Shown: piece by piece, positions 26,624 through 35,575 of the stretch
How positions within the stretch are numbered: position 1 is the stretch's first letter
Layout of the letters: every line of letters begins with the position of its first letter
Source of the DNA: Chloroflexota bacterium
Lineage (GTDB): Bacteria > Chloroflexota > Anaerolineae > Aggregatilineales > Phototrophicaceae
Assembly: GCA_011523705.1 (NCBI GenBank)
Contig: WTGC01000009.1
Location: 1-63,920, forward strand
DNA length: 63,920 nucleotides
Direction: 5' to 3'
Notes under the pieces: generated by a model
Seen by the model: only the letters and a program-made list of their open reading frames with translations
Told to the model about the DNA's origin: nothing
Databases searched by the model: none
Position numbers and translations under genes: made by a program

Positions 26624-28150
26624 ATGACAAACTATGTAATCGCGCATGATCTCGGCACGACAGGCAACAAGGCGACTCTCTACGATCGGGAGGGCATGCT
26701 GGTTGGCGCGTCTTTCAGCGGCTACGAGACCGAATATGCGCATACCGGCTGGGCGGAGCAGAACCCCGACGATTGGTGGGAGGCGGTCTGCCTGTCGACG
26801 CGGCGGCTGCTGAGCGCGACCGGCATCAACGGCGGCGAGATTGCCTGCATCACCTTCAGCGGGCAAATGATGGGGGCGGTTCCGCTCGATCGCGGCGGGC
26901 GTCCGCTGCGCAATGCCATCATCTGGGCTGATCAGCGCGCATTGGCGCAGGAACGTTGGATCGGCGAGCGACTGGCTTTTGAAGATGTCTATCGCATCAC
27001 TGGTCATCGGCTCAGCGCGTCTTATTCTTTGGCGAAAATCCTCTGGATCCGCGATAACCAGCCAGACATCTTCGAGTCGACGCATAAATTCGTTCAGGCT
27101 AAAGACGCCATTATCGCGCGGCTGACCGGCGAGTTTGTTAGCGATCCGTCCGATGCCTCGAGCACGAATCTCTGTGACTTGGAAGCGGGCGTCTGGTCTG
27201 AGGCGATTCTTGAAGCCTGCGAGTTGCCGCCGGAAAAGCTGCCGCGGCTGCGCCAGTCGATCGATGTGGCAGGCGTCGTGCGCGCCGACGCAGCCGATGA
27301 AGTCGGTGTGGCTGCGGGGACGCCGGTCGTCATCGGCGGGGGCGACGGCGCTTGCGCGGCGGCGGGCGCCGGCGTCATTGACGAAGGCGCGGCCTACAAC
27401 TACGTGGGTTCGTCGTCCTGGATTGCGCTATCCACGCCGAAGCCAATCTATGATCCCGAATATCGAACCTTCACATTTGGTCACGTCATCCCCGGGATGT
27501 TCATGCCGACGGGCACCATGCAGGCGGCGGGCGCGTCTTATCAGTGGACGCGCGACCAGCTCGCGCTGATTGAGAAGGAAACGGCGGCGCGCCTTGGCGT
27601 CAGCCCTTACGAGTTGATCAATCTCGAGGTCCAGCAAGTGAATCCCGGCGCAGAGGGATTGTTTTTTCTGCCCTATCTGCTGGGCGAGCGCAGCCCCCGC
27701 TGGAACCCGCATGCGCGCGGCGCCTTTGTCGGTTTGACCATTCGCCATACGCGCGCCCACATGGTTCGCGCCGTGCTCGAAGGCGTGACGATGAACCTGC
27801 GTGTCATCCTCGATGCCTTTCGCGCGCAAGGCACTGAGATTGAGGCGATGCGGGTCATCGGCGGCGGCGCCAGCGGACGGGTCTGGAATCAGATCATGGC
27901 TGATATCTACGCCATGCCGGTGCAGCGGCTTGCGATTTTGGAGGAGGCGACATCGATGGGCGCGGCTTTGGTGGGCGGCGTCGGCGTCGGTTTGTATTCG
28001 GACTTCGATATGATCCACCGCATGAATGAGGTGTCAGCGACTGTGTTGCCGCAGCCGGAGGCGCAGGCGCTGTACGAGCGAATGCTGCCGATCTTCGAGG
28101 CGCTGTATGAGGCGCTGGCGCCCGTTTACGATGATATCGCCGCCTTATAG
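26624..28150 (+). CDS. FGGY-family carbohydrate kinase (xylulokinase-like)
   Basis: A 508-residue kinase of the FGGY family, which phosphorylates pentuloses, glycerol and related sugars with ATP. The N-terminal phosphate loop is HDLGTTGNKATLYD; GQMMGAVPLD and GGGDGACAAAGAG are family segments; IGGGASGRVWNQIMADIY near the C-terminus is the adenosine-binding region. The layout is closest to XylB-type kinases, but substrate choice cannot be fixed by eye. The ATG at 26624 is chosen because the protein then begins MTNYVIAHDLG; two upstream starts in frame give a Cys/Trp-rich extension unlike the family. Divergent from importer 3 and followed by AroE-like and isomerase genes. Confidence 0.87.
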   Translation: MTNYVIAHDLGTTGNKATLYDREGMLVGASFSGYETEYAHTGWAEQNPDDWWEAVCLSTRRLLSATGINGGEIACITFSGQMMGAVPLDRGGRPLRNAIIWADQRALAQERWIGERLAFEDVYRITGHRLSASYSLAKILWIRDNQPDIFESTHKFVQAKDAIIARLTGEFVSDPSDASSTNLCDLEAGVWSEAILEACELPPEKLPRLRQSIDVAGVVRADAADEVGVAAGTPVVIGGGDGACAAAGAGVIDEGAAYNYVGSSSWIALSTPKPIYDPEYRTFTFGHVIPGMFMPTGTMQAAGASYQWTRDQLALIEKETAARLGVSPYELINLEVQQVNPGAEGLFFLPYLLGERSPRWNPHARGAFVGLTIRHTRAHMVRAVLEGVTMNLRVILDAFRAQGTEIEAMRVIGGGASGRVWNQIMADIYAMPVQRLAILEEATSMGAALVGGVGVGLYSDFDMIHRMNEVSATVLPQPEAQALYERMLPIFEALYEALAPVYDDIAAL

Positions 28151-28174
28151 CGCCGGGCGCGGAAATCTCCCACT

Positions 28175-29095
28175 ATGAGGAAGTCGAAGTTTGTCTTTGT
28201 CGGCGTCAGCACTGCCGGGTCTTCCATCATGAAGATCTTTCCCCAATGGACGACGCTCTTGGGTTTGGATGCTGTGATTGTCGGCTGCGATCTGCCGCTG
28301 CGTTCGGCAAAGAAGACCTATCGGCGTGCCCTGCGGGAAATTCGCGACGATCCCCGGGTGGTCGGCGCTTTGGTCACAGCACACAAGATTGACCTGTTGC
28401 GCGCGGGCCGCGATCTCATTGACGAACTGGACGAACACGCCGCCCTATGCGACGAAGCGTCTTGCTTCGCCAAGCGGAATGGACGCCTCCATGCTTTCGC
28501 CAAAGACCCGATTGCGTCGGTTGCGGCGCTGGATGGCTTCGTTGAACCTGGTCATTGGCGTCAGGGCGAGCGCGATGTGCTTTGCCTGGGGGCGGGCGGC
28601 GCGGCGGTGGCCATCAGCGTGGGCATGGCGCAGCGCGCGGCCGGACATCCGCGCCGATTCGTCCTGGCGGACATCGTGCCGGAACGCCTGGAGTCGATCC
28701 GGCGAATTCACGGCAAACTCGATACTCGCATTCAATTCGAGTACCATCTTAGCCAAGATGAGGGCGACAACGACGCGCTATTGGCCGAACTGCCGGCCGC
28801 CTCGCTGGTCATCAATGCGACCGGGCTGGGCAAGGACAAGCCGGGTTCGCCACTAAGTCAGGACGCGCTTTTCCCGCGCGAGGGCCTGATTTGGGAGTTG
28901 AATTATCGCGGGCGGCGCGACTTCATGCGGTTTGCGCAGGCTCAAGCTGGCGCGCGCGACCTGAAAGTGGCGGATGGCTGGGATTACTTCCTCCACGGTT
29001 GGACAAAAGCGATGGCCGAGGTGTTTCAAATTGAGATAAAACACGGATCCTTTGCGCAGATGGCTGAGGTCGCCGCGGCTAATCGCGCGCCCTAA
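28175..29095 (+). CDS. Shikimate dehydrogenase-like (AroE superfamily) oxidoreductase
   Basis: A 306-residue protein with the AroE two-domain layout. The substrate domain starts VFVGVSTAGSSI; the catalytic Lys is in ALVTAHKID and the partner Asp in FAKDPIASVAAL. The Rossmann part has GAGGAAVAISVGMA and then VLADIVPERL, whose Asp favours NAD over NADP. NATGLGKDKPGSPL matches the conserved cofactor loop. The catalytic pair is kept, but its place between a sugar kinase and a sugar-phosphate isomerase suggests a carbohydrate or quinate-like substrate instead of the aromatic pathway (inference). Starts 25 bp after the kinase. Confidence 0.75.
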   Translation: MRKSKFVFVGVSTAGSSIMKIFPQWTTLLGLDAVIVGCDLPLRSAKKTYRRALREIRDDPRVVGALVTAHKIDLLRAGRDLIDELDEHAALCDEASCFAKRNGRLHAFAKDPIASVAALDGFVEPGHWRQGERDVLCLGAGGAAVAISVGMAQRAAGHPRRFVLADIVPERLESIRRIHGKLDTRIQFEYHLSQDEGDNDALLAELPAASLVINATGLGKDKPGSPLSQDALFPREGLIWELNYRGRRDFMRFAQAQAGARDLKVADGWDYFLHGWTKAMAEVFQIEIKHGSFAQMAEVAAANRAP

Positions 29096-29114
29096 ACGCG
29101 GATGGAGAATAACC

Positions 29115-29690
29115 ATGCCAGTAATCACGCCTTTCGTCACCGAAGTTGACTTTGCGTCTGGTGAGTTGTCGGCGCCGGCCTATGTGATCCAGCGTAAGCT
29201 CAGCGATATGGCGAGCATGTACGCCGACGTTGACGAGGCGGCGCGAATCATGGTGGCTGAAGGCGACCGCCTGATCTACGAAGTGCAAGGCGTGGACCTG
29301 CCGGAAGAAGAGGGGCAGATCCCGCATTGCACGACGCGGATAACGCCCGGGCGCATCGGCGCAGAGTATCACATGACCAAGGGGCATTATCACGCGCGGC
29401 GCGAACAAGGCGAGGTCTACTTCGGTCTTTCGGGGCGGGGCTTCCTGGTCATGCAGACCGAAAGCGGCGAGACCAGCGTGCAGCGGATGGTCGCCGGCAG
29501 CGCCGCCTACGTCCCCCCGTTCTGGGCGCACCGCACAGTCAACGTGGGCGATGAGGATTTCGTCTTCTTCTCGGTCTGGGAAGCGCGCGCCGGCCATGAC
29601 TACGGCACGATCGAGCGCGACGGCTTTCGCAAGCTGGTCGTGCTGCGTGATGGTCAGCCGGTTGTGGTTGATAATCCGAAATACGGATGA
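29115..29690 (+). CDS. Cupin-type glucose-6-phosphate isomerase-like protein
   Basis: A 191-residue cupin of the archaeal-type phosphoglucose isomerase family, which interconverts aldose and ketose phosphates with a bound metal. The signature is clear: MTKGHYHARREQGEVYFGLS gives the His-x-His and Glu ligands, and FWAHRTVN the last His. GGAG lies eight bases before the ATG. It follows the AroE-like gene by 19 bp and ends the kinase-dehydrogenase-isomerase set. Its last 80 bp are found again as a broken copy at 31651-31728, which shows that this gene formed the left border of a later tandem duplication. Confidence 0.82.
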   Translation: MPVITPFVTEVDFASGELSAPAYVIQRKLSDMASMYADVDEAARIMVAEGDRLIYEVQGVDLPEEEGQIPHCTTRITPGRIGAEYHMTKGHYHARREQGEVYFGLSGRGFLVMQTESGETSVQRMVAGSAAYVPPFWAHRTVNVGDEDFVFFSVWEARAGHDYGTIERDGFRKLVVLRDGQPVVVDNPKYG

Positions 29691-29699
29691 CCCTCGGCC

Positions 29700-31469
29700 T
29701 CAGCGTTCCTCGTAGAAGATTGGCTGCCCCCATTCCAGATCGACAATCGGGCTGTCGAGGTGACGGCGAAGATTGATTGGCGCGTACTGACTGTCCTCGT
29801 CGGGCGCTTTGTCGATGTCAATATCAAAGCCAATACGAATCTGATAGTCGTTGTAGGCAGTTGCAGGCAAGTCATACAGGCTTTCAAAGTCGAATGCCTG
29901 AATGGCGGCCGGCGGGCTGATCATGATGGACAGGTGGCTTTCTTGCATGGAAAGATACCATGGGAATACCTGTACGGAATCTTGAGACACCAAGCCAATC
30001 CAACCTGGCTGAAACTCGAAGTATTCGATTAAAGTATCCGGGTACTCTATGCGGGCGCGGCAATTGGTAAGAGGCGCTTGACAACTGCGCCATCGGCTGA
30101 CCGTGGATTCCCGTTTGCCAGAGAATCCCCCGCTCCGATGGCTAGGAGCGCTCGGCAGTAGCTGGATCACGTTGCGCTCATCGGGCGTGGCGATGGCTCT
30201 CTCATGCGAGTCGCCGGTCTCGACATCCAGTAGAATCCACGTCTCGCCATGGCTGTAGCGCAGGAAGCGCCCGCTCCTGGATATGTCGAGCAGCCTCACG
30301 CCTTCCGGGTCAGCCAGAACGAGTTGGGGATGCGTCTCTTCAAACAGATCCCAGTGCCAGATACCGCGCGAGTCCTGATACGCAATCGTGCTGCTGTCGG
30401 CGCTCCATGCCATCGGTTCTTGGTAAAAGGTAGGATCCCACCAGACGCGCTGACCGGCGACCACCTCCATTCCCATTAGGCGGCCATAGCCGTATTCTTC
30501 CATCGTCCAATTGTTAAACATATAGACCAGCAGTTCGTTTCGGTCTTGCACCGCCACGAAGTTGCTGTCTGGCGAAAACTGCGCGAACCAGCCCTTCACT
30601 GGTTCCAACCAGCCGTCGTGGCTGTATCCAGTGACGGAAAGCGCGCGTCCGCCACCGACCGTTAGACTTCCCAGGGGCTGGCAATACGGGCACCAATGAA
30701 GCTCCTTCTTGACTAAGGCAAGGTATTGAAAGCCCAACTCATCCCGTTCCAGTCGGTACATGACATGGCTGCCATCATTGGAGATGGCGATAGGCCACCT
30801 TGCCGGATCGAGCCAGGTCACGCTGCGGTCTGGATTGAGGCGATAGCGCTTTCCGGATTGGGTCGTAATGTTGAGAAAGCGCGGCAGCGGATAGTGCTCG
30901 CCTTCGGGCTCCGTGATTTTCTCATTGCCTGTTAGCTGCATGAGCAGCTCTTCAAACGCTTCAACCGGCGCCGGGCTCTCCAATTCAATTTCGGATTGCC
31001 AGGGCCGTACAAACTCAACCAGCCCTTCTGTTGATTCAAGCTCCCGCCATGGCGCGACACGTCCCGGCATCCAGACCGATCCGTAATAGAAGCCGTATGT
31101 TCCGTCGCCGTTCGCGTCTAAGGCAAAATAGCCGACGTCATCTCGCCGAGTGCGACTGCGGCCCGGGCTAAAACTGAGGCAACCATGATCATAATCTCTG
31201 ACCGTGTCTGCGAAATACACGGCTGGCCGCCAATTGACAACTGCCAAGTATTTGTCGCCGACTCCCTTGAAATATCGATCGACCTCCAAGACGTAGTTCC
31301 CTCGGAGCTTATCCACTAATTCAATGCGGCCCGAAACGACGAGGTCGGCATACTCCACCATTCGATTTATTGGCGTGACGTTATCTCCACCGGTTGCACA
31401 GGCCATGACCTGCGGAAGCGGCGAGAGGAAAGCCGCGGAAATGAATGCCACGATTAGTAGCTTGCGCAT
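29700..31469 (-). CDS. Secreted beta-propeller-like protein with Cys-containing N-domain (paralog 1)
   Basis: A 589-residue protein with a Sec signal peptide (KLLIVAFISAAFLSPLP, cut near VMACATG). The N-domain (about 22-140) has the pattern ADLVVSGRIE ... LEVDRYFKG of netrin/TIMP-like OB-fold modules in secreted bacterial proteins (tentative). From about residue 230 there are WD/PD40-like blades such as FSPDSNFVAVQD and WSADSSTIAYQD. Paired cysteines (CPYC) suggest an extracytoplasmic place. The ribosome-binding site ATAGGAG is good. The protein is a tandem paralog of 31741-33507 and ends in the same LDSPIVDLEW motif. Function unknown. Confidence 0.75.
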   Translation of the reverse strand: MRKLLIVAFISAAFLSPLPQVMACATGGDNVTPINRMVEYADLVVSGRIELVDKLRGNYVLEVDRYFKGVGDKYLAVVNWRPAVYFADTVRDYDHGCLSFSPGRSRTRRDDVGYFALDANGDGTYGFYYGSVWMPGRVAPWRELESTEGLVEFVRPWQSEIELESPAPVEAFEELLMQLTGNEKITEPEGEHYPLPRFLNITTQSGKRYRLNPDRSVTWLDPARWPIAISNDGSHVMYRLERDELGFQYLALVKKELHWCPYCQPLGSLTVGGGRALSVTGYSHDGWLEPVKGWFAQFSPDSNFVAVQDRNELLVYMFNNWTMEEYGYGRLMGMEVVAGQRVWWDPTFYQEPMAWSADSSTIAYQDSRGIWHWDLFEETHPQLVLADPEGVRLLDISRSGRFLRYSHGETWILLDVETGDSHERAIATPDERNVIQLLPSAPSHRSGGFSGKRESTVSRWRSCQAPLTNCRARIEYPDTLIEYFEFQPGWIGLVSQDSVQVFPWYLSMQESHLSIMISPPAAIQAFDFESLYDLPATAYNDYQIRIGFDIDIDKAPDEDSQYAPINLRRHLDSPIVDLEWGQPIFYEER

Positions 31470-31497
31470 CAGAGTCTCCTATAAGGTTGTTTCGCTC

Positions 31498-31728
31498 CCA
31501 TCGTATGCCTGCTTTCCGCGCCAAACTTGACGCCCACGCCTACGTCCCCGCTACGATTTCGCGAGATCGCCGCGTTCGTTGCCCGCAAACCACCATGACC
31601 TAGCCAATACCACCATCATCATCACCGACCAGGAGCGCTACTTCACGATCGAGCGCGACGGCTTCCATAAGCTGGTATTGATGCGGGATGGTCAGCCGGC
31701 GGTGGTGGATAATCCGCAGTATGGCTGA
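31498..31728 (+). pseudogene. Duplication scar: sulfatase 5' region fused to the tail of the cupin isomerase gene
   Basis: Bases 31498-31650 resemble the sulfatase leader and first codons at 33535-33725, including CGCTACGATTTCGCGAGATC and the start ATGACC, which here is followed by a stop (TAG) in the second codon after ATG. A stretch of about 40 bases is missing. From about 31651 the sequence switches to the last 80 bases of the cupin isomerase gene, ending with DGQPAVVDNPQYG and a stop. The shared bases CTAC lie at the switch. This is the expected left-over junction of a tandem duplication of the segment isomerase tail - propeller - sulfatase head. Not a functional gene. Confidence 0.85.
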
Positions 31729-31740
31729 TTCGACGCAATC

Positions 31741-33507
31741 CTAGCGGACAAGAAAGACAGGCTGCTCCCATTCAAGATCGACAATCGGACTATCAAGATG
31801 CTCGCTTAGGTCGACGAAATCGCTGCGTTCTTCCTTCGCCGAATTGAGGCTGAGATCAGGAATGTAACCCAGATCGATCTTGTAGTCTCCGACCGCGACC
31901 GCTGGCCGTCCGTACATGTTGTCGTAGTCAAACGCCGCAATTGACCGCTCGTAACTGACATTATTGATGTGGGCGAAAAAACGCGAATTCTTGCTCGAAT
32001 GGTACCAGGGATAGAAGGATATGGATTGTGGCGATACAAGCCCTAGCCAACCGGGTCTGTACTCGAAGTAGTCGATCAGCTGTTCGTCAAATATGAAGTG
32101 GACGGGACACTGCATTAAGGGCGCGTTGCACCCGCGCCGACTGTCTTCGCCGTATCTATCGCTCTCGGTGCTTTCGATTGGAAAACCGTCCGGATAATCT
32201 GGTCTGATGAAAATGATGTTGCGTTCGTCGGGCGTGGCGATGGCGCGCTCATGAATGTCTTCGCTTTCGACATTGATCAAGTACCATGAATCGCTGTCGC
32301 TGTAGCGAACATAGCGCCCGCTCCTCGAAACATCAAGCAGTCTCTCGTCGTCCTCAGTAAGCAAGACAAGCCGAGGATGAGTCTCTTCGAAAATGTCCCA
32401 GTGCCAGATTCCAGCATCATCTTGATAGGCCAAGGTGGTGCTGTCTGCGCTCCATTGCATCGGCATTTCCGAGATGTCGGCTTTATGCCAAAGCGTCTGT
32501 TCCGCGACGCTTTTCATCCCCATGTGCTGGCCGTAGCCGTATTTCTCTTCTGTCCAGTTTTCAAACATGTAAACCACTAATCGTTCGCGTTCTTGCACCG
32601 CTATGAAATTGCTGTCTGGCGAGAATAGCGCGTATAGGCCTTCAATCGGCTCCAGATACCCAGTGGTCGAATAGTCAACCGTTGAGTGCGCGCCGCCACC
32701 GACTTCGGGCATTCCCAGGCACAAATTGGCAGCACAGTTGTGAAAAGGCTTCTTCTCTCGAATCATGTACTGGAAACCGAGTCGATCGTGGTCGAGACGA
32801 AACATGATATGGCTGCCGTCGTTCGATTCCGCTTCGGGCAAACGCGTCGGATCAAGATATCTGAGCGAGCGGTCTGGGTTGAGTCGGTAGCGCTCGCCAG
32901 ATTCGGTGGTGATGTTGAGAAAGCGCATGAGCGGATACGCGCCGGGTACCGGAGCCGACGGTTCACTGCGATTGCCTTGCTGCAGTAGAAATCTCTCGAA
33001 GTCTACGGCGGACTGGAGATGATCCATCTCGTACTCGTCGGGTATGAAAGAGTCGATTTCAATCAGGCCCTCAGTCGACTCTAGCTTTCGAGAAGGATGC
33101 ACATCGCCAAGGATCCACACCGAAGACTCAGAATAATAGTATGTTCCGTTAAGTCCTGCATACAGAGCGAAGTAGCCGGATGAATCTTTGCGAAATTTGA
33201 AGCCCCAAGCGCCGATGTTGAAGCAGCCATTGGCATAATCCCGCAGTGTATCGCCAACGAACCACGCCGGACGCGTCCCTACCACGGCAAGGTATTCGCC
33301 GCCGTTACCTTTGAAATACCGATCTACATGCAGAATCGCGTTTTCACCGAGTGCATCGACGAAGTCGACTCTGGCAGCGACAACAAGATCGGATAACTCC
33401 ATTACTTGGTCAAGATACGATCCTTCACTGCCTCCGCAAGCGAGCGCCTGCGACAGCGAAAGCTGCATTAGTATTGCGAGCGCAACCAGATAGGCAAACC
33501 TGCGCAT
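31741..33507 (-). CDS. Secreted beta-propeller-like protein with Cys-containing N-domain (paralog 2)
   Basis: A 588-residue paralog of 29700-31469, alike over its whole length including FLNITTESGERYRLNPDRSL, WHWDIFEETHPRL and AIATPDERN. A Sec signal peptide (RRFAYLVALAILMQLSLS, cut near QALACGG) begins at the ATG at 33507; an in-frame extension of 18 codons is rejected because AGAGGAG lies right before 33507. The N-domain again has DLVVAARVDF ... LHVDRYFKG, and the propeller part has FSPDSNFIAVQE and WSADSTTLAYQD. It sits just upstream of, and divergent from, the sulfatase. Function unknown; secreted or surface-bound by its signal. Confidence 0.75.
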   Translation of the reverse strand: MRRFAYLVALAILMQLSLSQALACGGSEGSYLDQVMELSDLVVAARVDFVDALGENAILHVDRYFKGNGGEYLAVVGTRPAWFVGDTLRDYANGCFNIGAWGFKFRKDSSGYFALYAGLNGTYYYSESSVWILGDVHPSRKLESTEGLIEIDSFIPDEYEMDHLQSAVDFERFLLQQGNRSEPSAPVPGAYPLMRFLNITTESGERYRLNPDRSLRYLDPTRLPEAESNDGSHIMFRLDHDRLGFQYMIREKKPFHNCAANLCLGMPEVGGGAHSTVDYSTTGYLEPIEGLYALFSPDSNFIAVQERERLVVYMFENWTEEKYGYGQHMGMKSVAEQTLWHKADISEMPMQWSADSTTLAYQDDAGIWHWDIFEETHPRLVLLTEDDERLLDVSRSGRYVRYSDSDSWYLINVESEDIHERAIATPDERNIIFIRPDYPDGFPIESTESDRYGEDSRRGCNAPLMQCPVHFIFDEQLIDYFEYRPGWLGLVSPQSISFYPWYHSSKNSRFFAHINNVSYERSIAAFDYDNMYGRPAVAVGDYKIDLGYIPDLSLNSAKEERSDFVDLSEHLDSPIVDLEWEQPVFLVR

Positions 33508-33676
33508 AAGACTCCTCTTGCTTCTTCCTTTCTCCCATCCTATCGTCACTTTCCGCGCCAAACTTGACGCCCAGGCCTACGCGCCCGCTACGATTTCGCG
33601 AGATCGCCGCGCCCGTTGCCTGCGAGCCACATTCGCGTTACTCTCTTGCCATTGTCTCGACGCGCAGGAAACCGCC

Positions 33677-35098
33677 ATGACCCAGCCCAATATCATCCTC
33701 TTCATCACCGACCAGCAGCGCTACGACACCGTCAGCGCCCTCGGCTTCCCCTACATGGACACGCCCAATCTCGACCGGCTGGTGAACGAAGGCCTCAGCT
33801 TCGACAACTGCCACGTGACCGCGCCTTCCTGCGCGCCGGCGCGTGCCAGCCTCTTCACCGGTTACTATCCGCACGTCACCGGCATCATGCGCAATGGCGA
33901 CCGCTGGCGGCATTCCTGGGTCGAGGATTTGAACGAGGCCGGCTATCATTGCGTCAATATCGGCAAGATGCACACCAATCCCTTCGAGACGCCGCTGGGC
34001 TTTCACGAGCGCTACGTGGTGGAGAATAAGGATCGCTACTTGCAGGGGCGCTATTACTTCGATGAATGGGACAAGGCCTTGCAGGCGCGCGGGCTGGTCA
34101 AGCAGCAGCGCGAGCTCTACCGACAGCGGGACGACTACCGCGAGCGCATGGGCGCCTTCAGCTGGGACCTGCCGCCGGAGACGCATTCGGACAACTTCGT
34201 CGGCGGGCTGGCGCAGTGGTGGCTGAATACCTATCCCAAGACTGAGCCGCTCTTCTTGCAGATCGGCTTTCCTGGTCCGCACCCGCCTTATGATCCGACG
34301 CCGAAAGCGGCCGCCGAGTACATCGACCGCGATCTGCCGCTGCCGGAAGTGACGCCGGCGGAGCTCGACGGGCAGCCGCCACCCTATCGGCGTTATCGGC
34401 AGCACAACACCGAGGTCGATCACGATTCGGTGGTGCATTTGCTGGCGCCGTCGCGTTTGCAGCTGCAGCGTCTGCGCGCCTATTACGCCGCCAACGTCAG
34501 TATGATTGACAAACAGGTAGGCCAGATCATGGAGGCGCTGGAAACGCAGGGCTACCTCGAGAATAGCATCGTCATCTTCACCAGCGACCACGGCGATTGC
34601 CTGGGAGATCACGGGCAGATTCAGAAGTGGACGATGTACGACATCATCACGCGTGTGCCGGCGATATTCTGGGCGCCGGGGCGCATCTCAGCTGGGCGAC
34701 GGGTCGAGGAGCTTTGCCAGTGGATGGATATCGGGCGCACCATCCTCGAGCTGGCTGGCGTCGAGCCGGCGGCCGATATGCAGGCCGTCTCGCTGCTGCC
34801 AGCGTTGCAGGGCGAGGATTGGCGCGGACGCGAATTCGTCTTCGCCGAGCATCCGGCCGATGGCAACTATGAAGGTCCCTATCAGACGATGATTCGCAGC
34901 GAGCGTTACAAGCTGGTGCACTTCATGGGCGAGGATTATGGACAGCTCTTTGACCTGGAAGCCGATCCGGGCGAGCTTGACAATCACTGGGACGACGAGG
35001 CGCTGGCGGGCGTGAAGCGGGAGTTGCTGACGGCGCTGCTGAATTGGCGGCTGGAAAGCGCCTTAAATACGCGGGATCTGTTCCAGGATCATCGGTAG
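33677..35098 (+). CDS. Type I sulfatase (formylglycine-dependent arylsulfatase family)
   Basis: A 473-residue sulfatase without a signal peptide. The formylglycine motif is SCAPARASLFTG (Cys52), so it needs a maturase (formylglycine-generating enzyme or anSME) not present in this window. Metal ligands include Asp in FITDQQRYD and Asp-His in FTSDHGDCLGDHG; GKMHTNPF resembles the substrate-pocket Lys/His segment. It hydrolyses a sulfate ester, perhaps on an imported sulfated sugar or choline-O-sulfate-like compound (inference; CUT1 importers and kinases nearby). An upstream in-frame extension is rejected: AGGAAACC stands before ATG 33677, and the extension is duplicated non-coding DNA at 31498. 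Confidence 0.88.
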   Translation: MTQPNIILFITDQQRYDTVSALGFPYMDTPNLDRLVNEGLSFDNCHVTAPSCAPARASLFTGYYPHVTGIMRNGDRWRHSWVEDLNEAGYHCVNIGKMHTNPFETPLGFHERYVVENKDRYLQGRYYFDEWDKALQARGLVKQQRELYRQRDDYRERMGAFSWDLPPETHSDNFVGGLAQWWLNTYPKTEPLFLQIGFPGPHPPYDPTPKAAAEYIDRDLPLPEVTPAELDGQPPPYRRYRQHNTEVDHDSVVHLLAPSRLQLQRLRAYYAANVSMIDKQVGQIMEALETQGYLENSIVIFTSDHGDCLGDHGQIQKWTMYDIITRVPAIFWAPGRISAGRRVEELCQWMDIGRTILELAGVEPAADMQAVSLLPALQGEDWRGREFVFAEHPADGNYEGPYQTMIRSERYKLVHFMGEDYGQLFDLEADPGELDNHWDDEALAGVKRELLTALLNWRLESALNTRDLFQDHR

Positions 35099-35166
35099 AT
35101 GTCACGTCCTGCGAGGCGTCCCTTACGTCTATGTTTGAGAATTATATGGAAGGGCTGGAGCCGGCA

Positions 35167-35376
35167 CTAAGGAAGCGCAGGTAATCGCGACAGGAGATAG
35201 CCAATAATGAGGGTGGCGATCCCCAACACGATTATGAGCGTCCATCGCCAATTGTCCAGTTTGCCTTCTATGCGCGTCAAAATGACTTTGATCTCTCCCA
35301 TGTCGCGCGCATGATCCTCCTTCGGAACTTTGTGGCTAAGTTCTGATTTGATTACGTCAATGTCGGACGCTGCCAT
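35167..35376 (-). CDS. Small membrane-anchored coiled-coil protein
   Basis: A 69-residue protein beginning MAASDIDVIKSELS after a strong GGAGG motif; the frame extends 17 codons further but those carry no ribosome-binding site. Residues about 5-40 are charged and helical (IKVILTRIEGKLDNW), and residues 42-63 form one hydrophobic segment (TLIIVLGIATLIIGYLL). The layout resembles XhlA/DUF1640-like tail-anchored proteins, but it is too short to assign. It converges on the sulfatase gene and has no obvious partner. Confidence 0.65.
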   Translation of the reverse strand: MAASDIDVIKSELSHKVPKEDHARDMGEIKVILTRIEGKLDNWRWTLIIVLGIATLIIGYLLSRLPALP

Positions 35377-35575
35377 GTTTTCCCTACCTCCATTTCCTAT
35401 CCACAATATAGCAGAATGCCAATCCAAAGTACAGCAAGCTGTTTTCTGGTGCGAATCGTGAGAACTGTGGGAATCTTGGCATTATGGCGGACGACAGGTC
35501 GGCGCGTATAGAAATCGAGAATTAGCCGCGACCTCACGGTGTAGTTCTTCGCGGATTCGCATGAAATTGTCAAAG

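Noticed and set aside
31591..31728. A small gene between the secreted paralogs
   Set aside because: It has a stop codon two codons after the inherited ATG and consists of two gene fragments joined by duplication.
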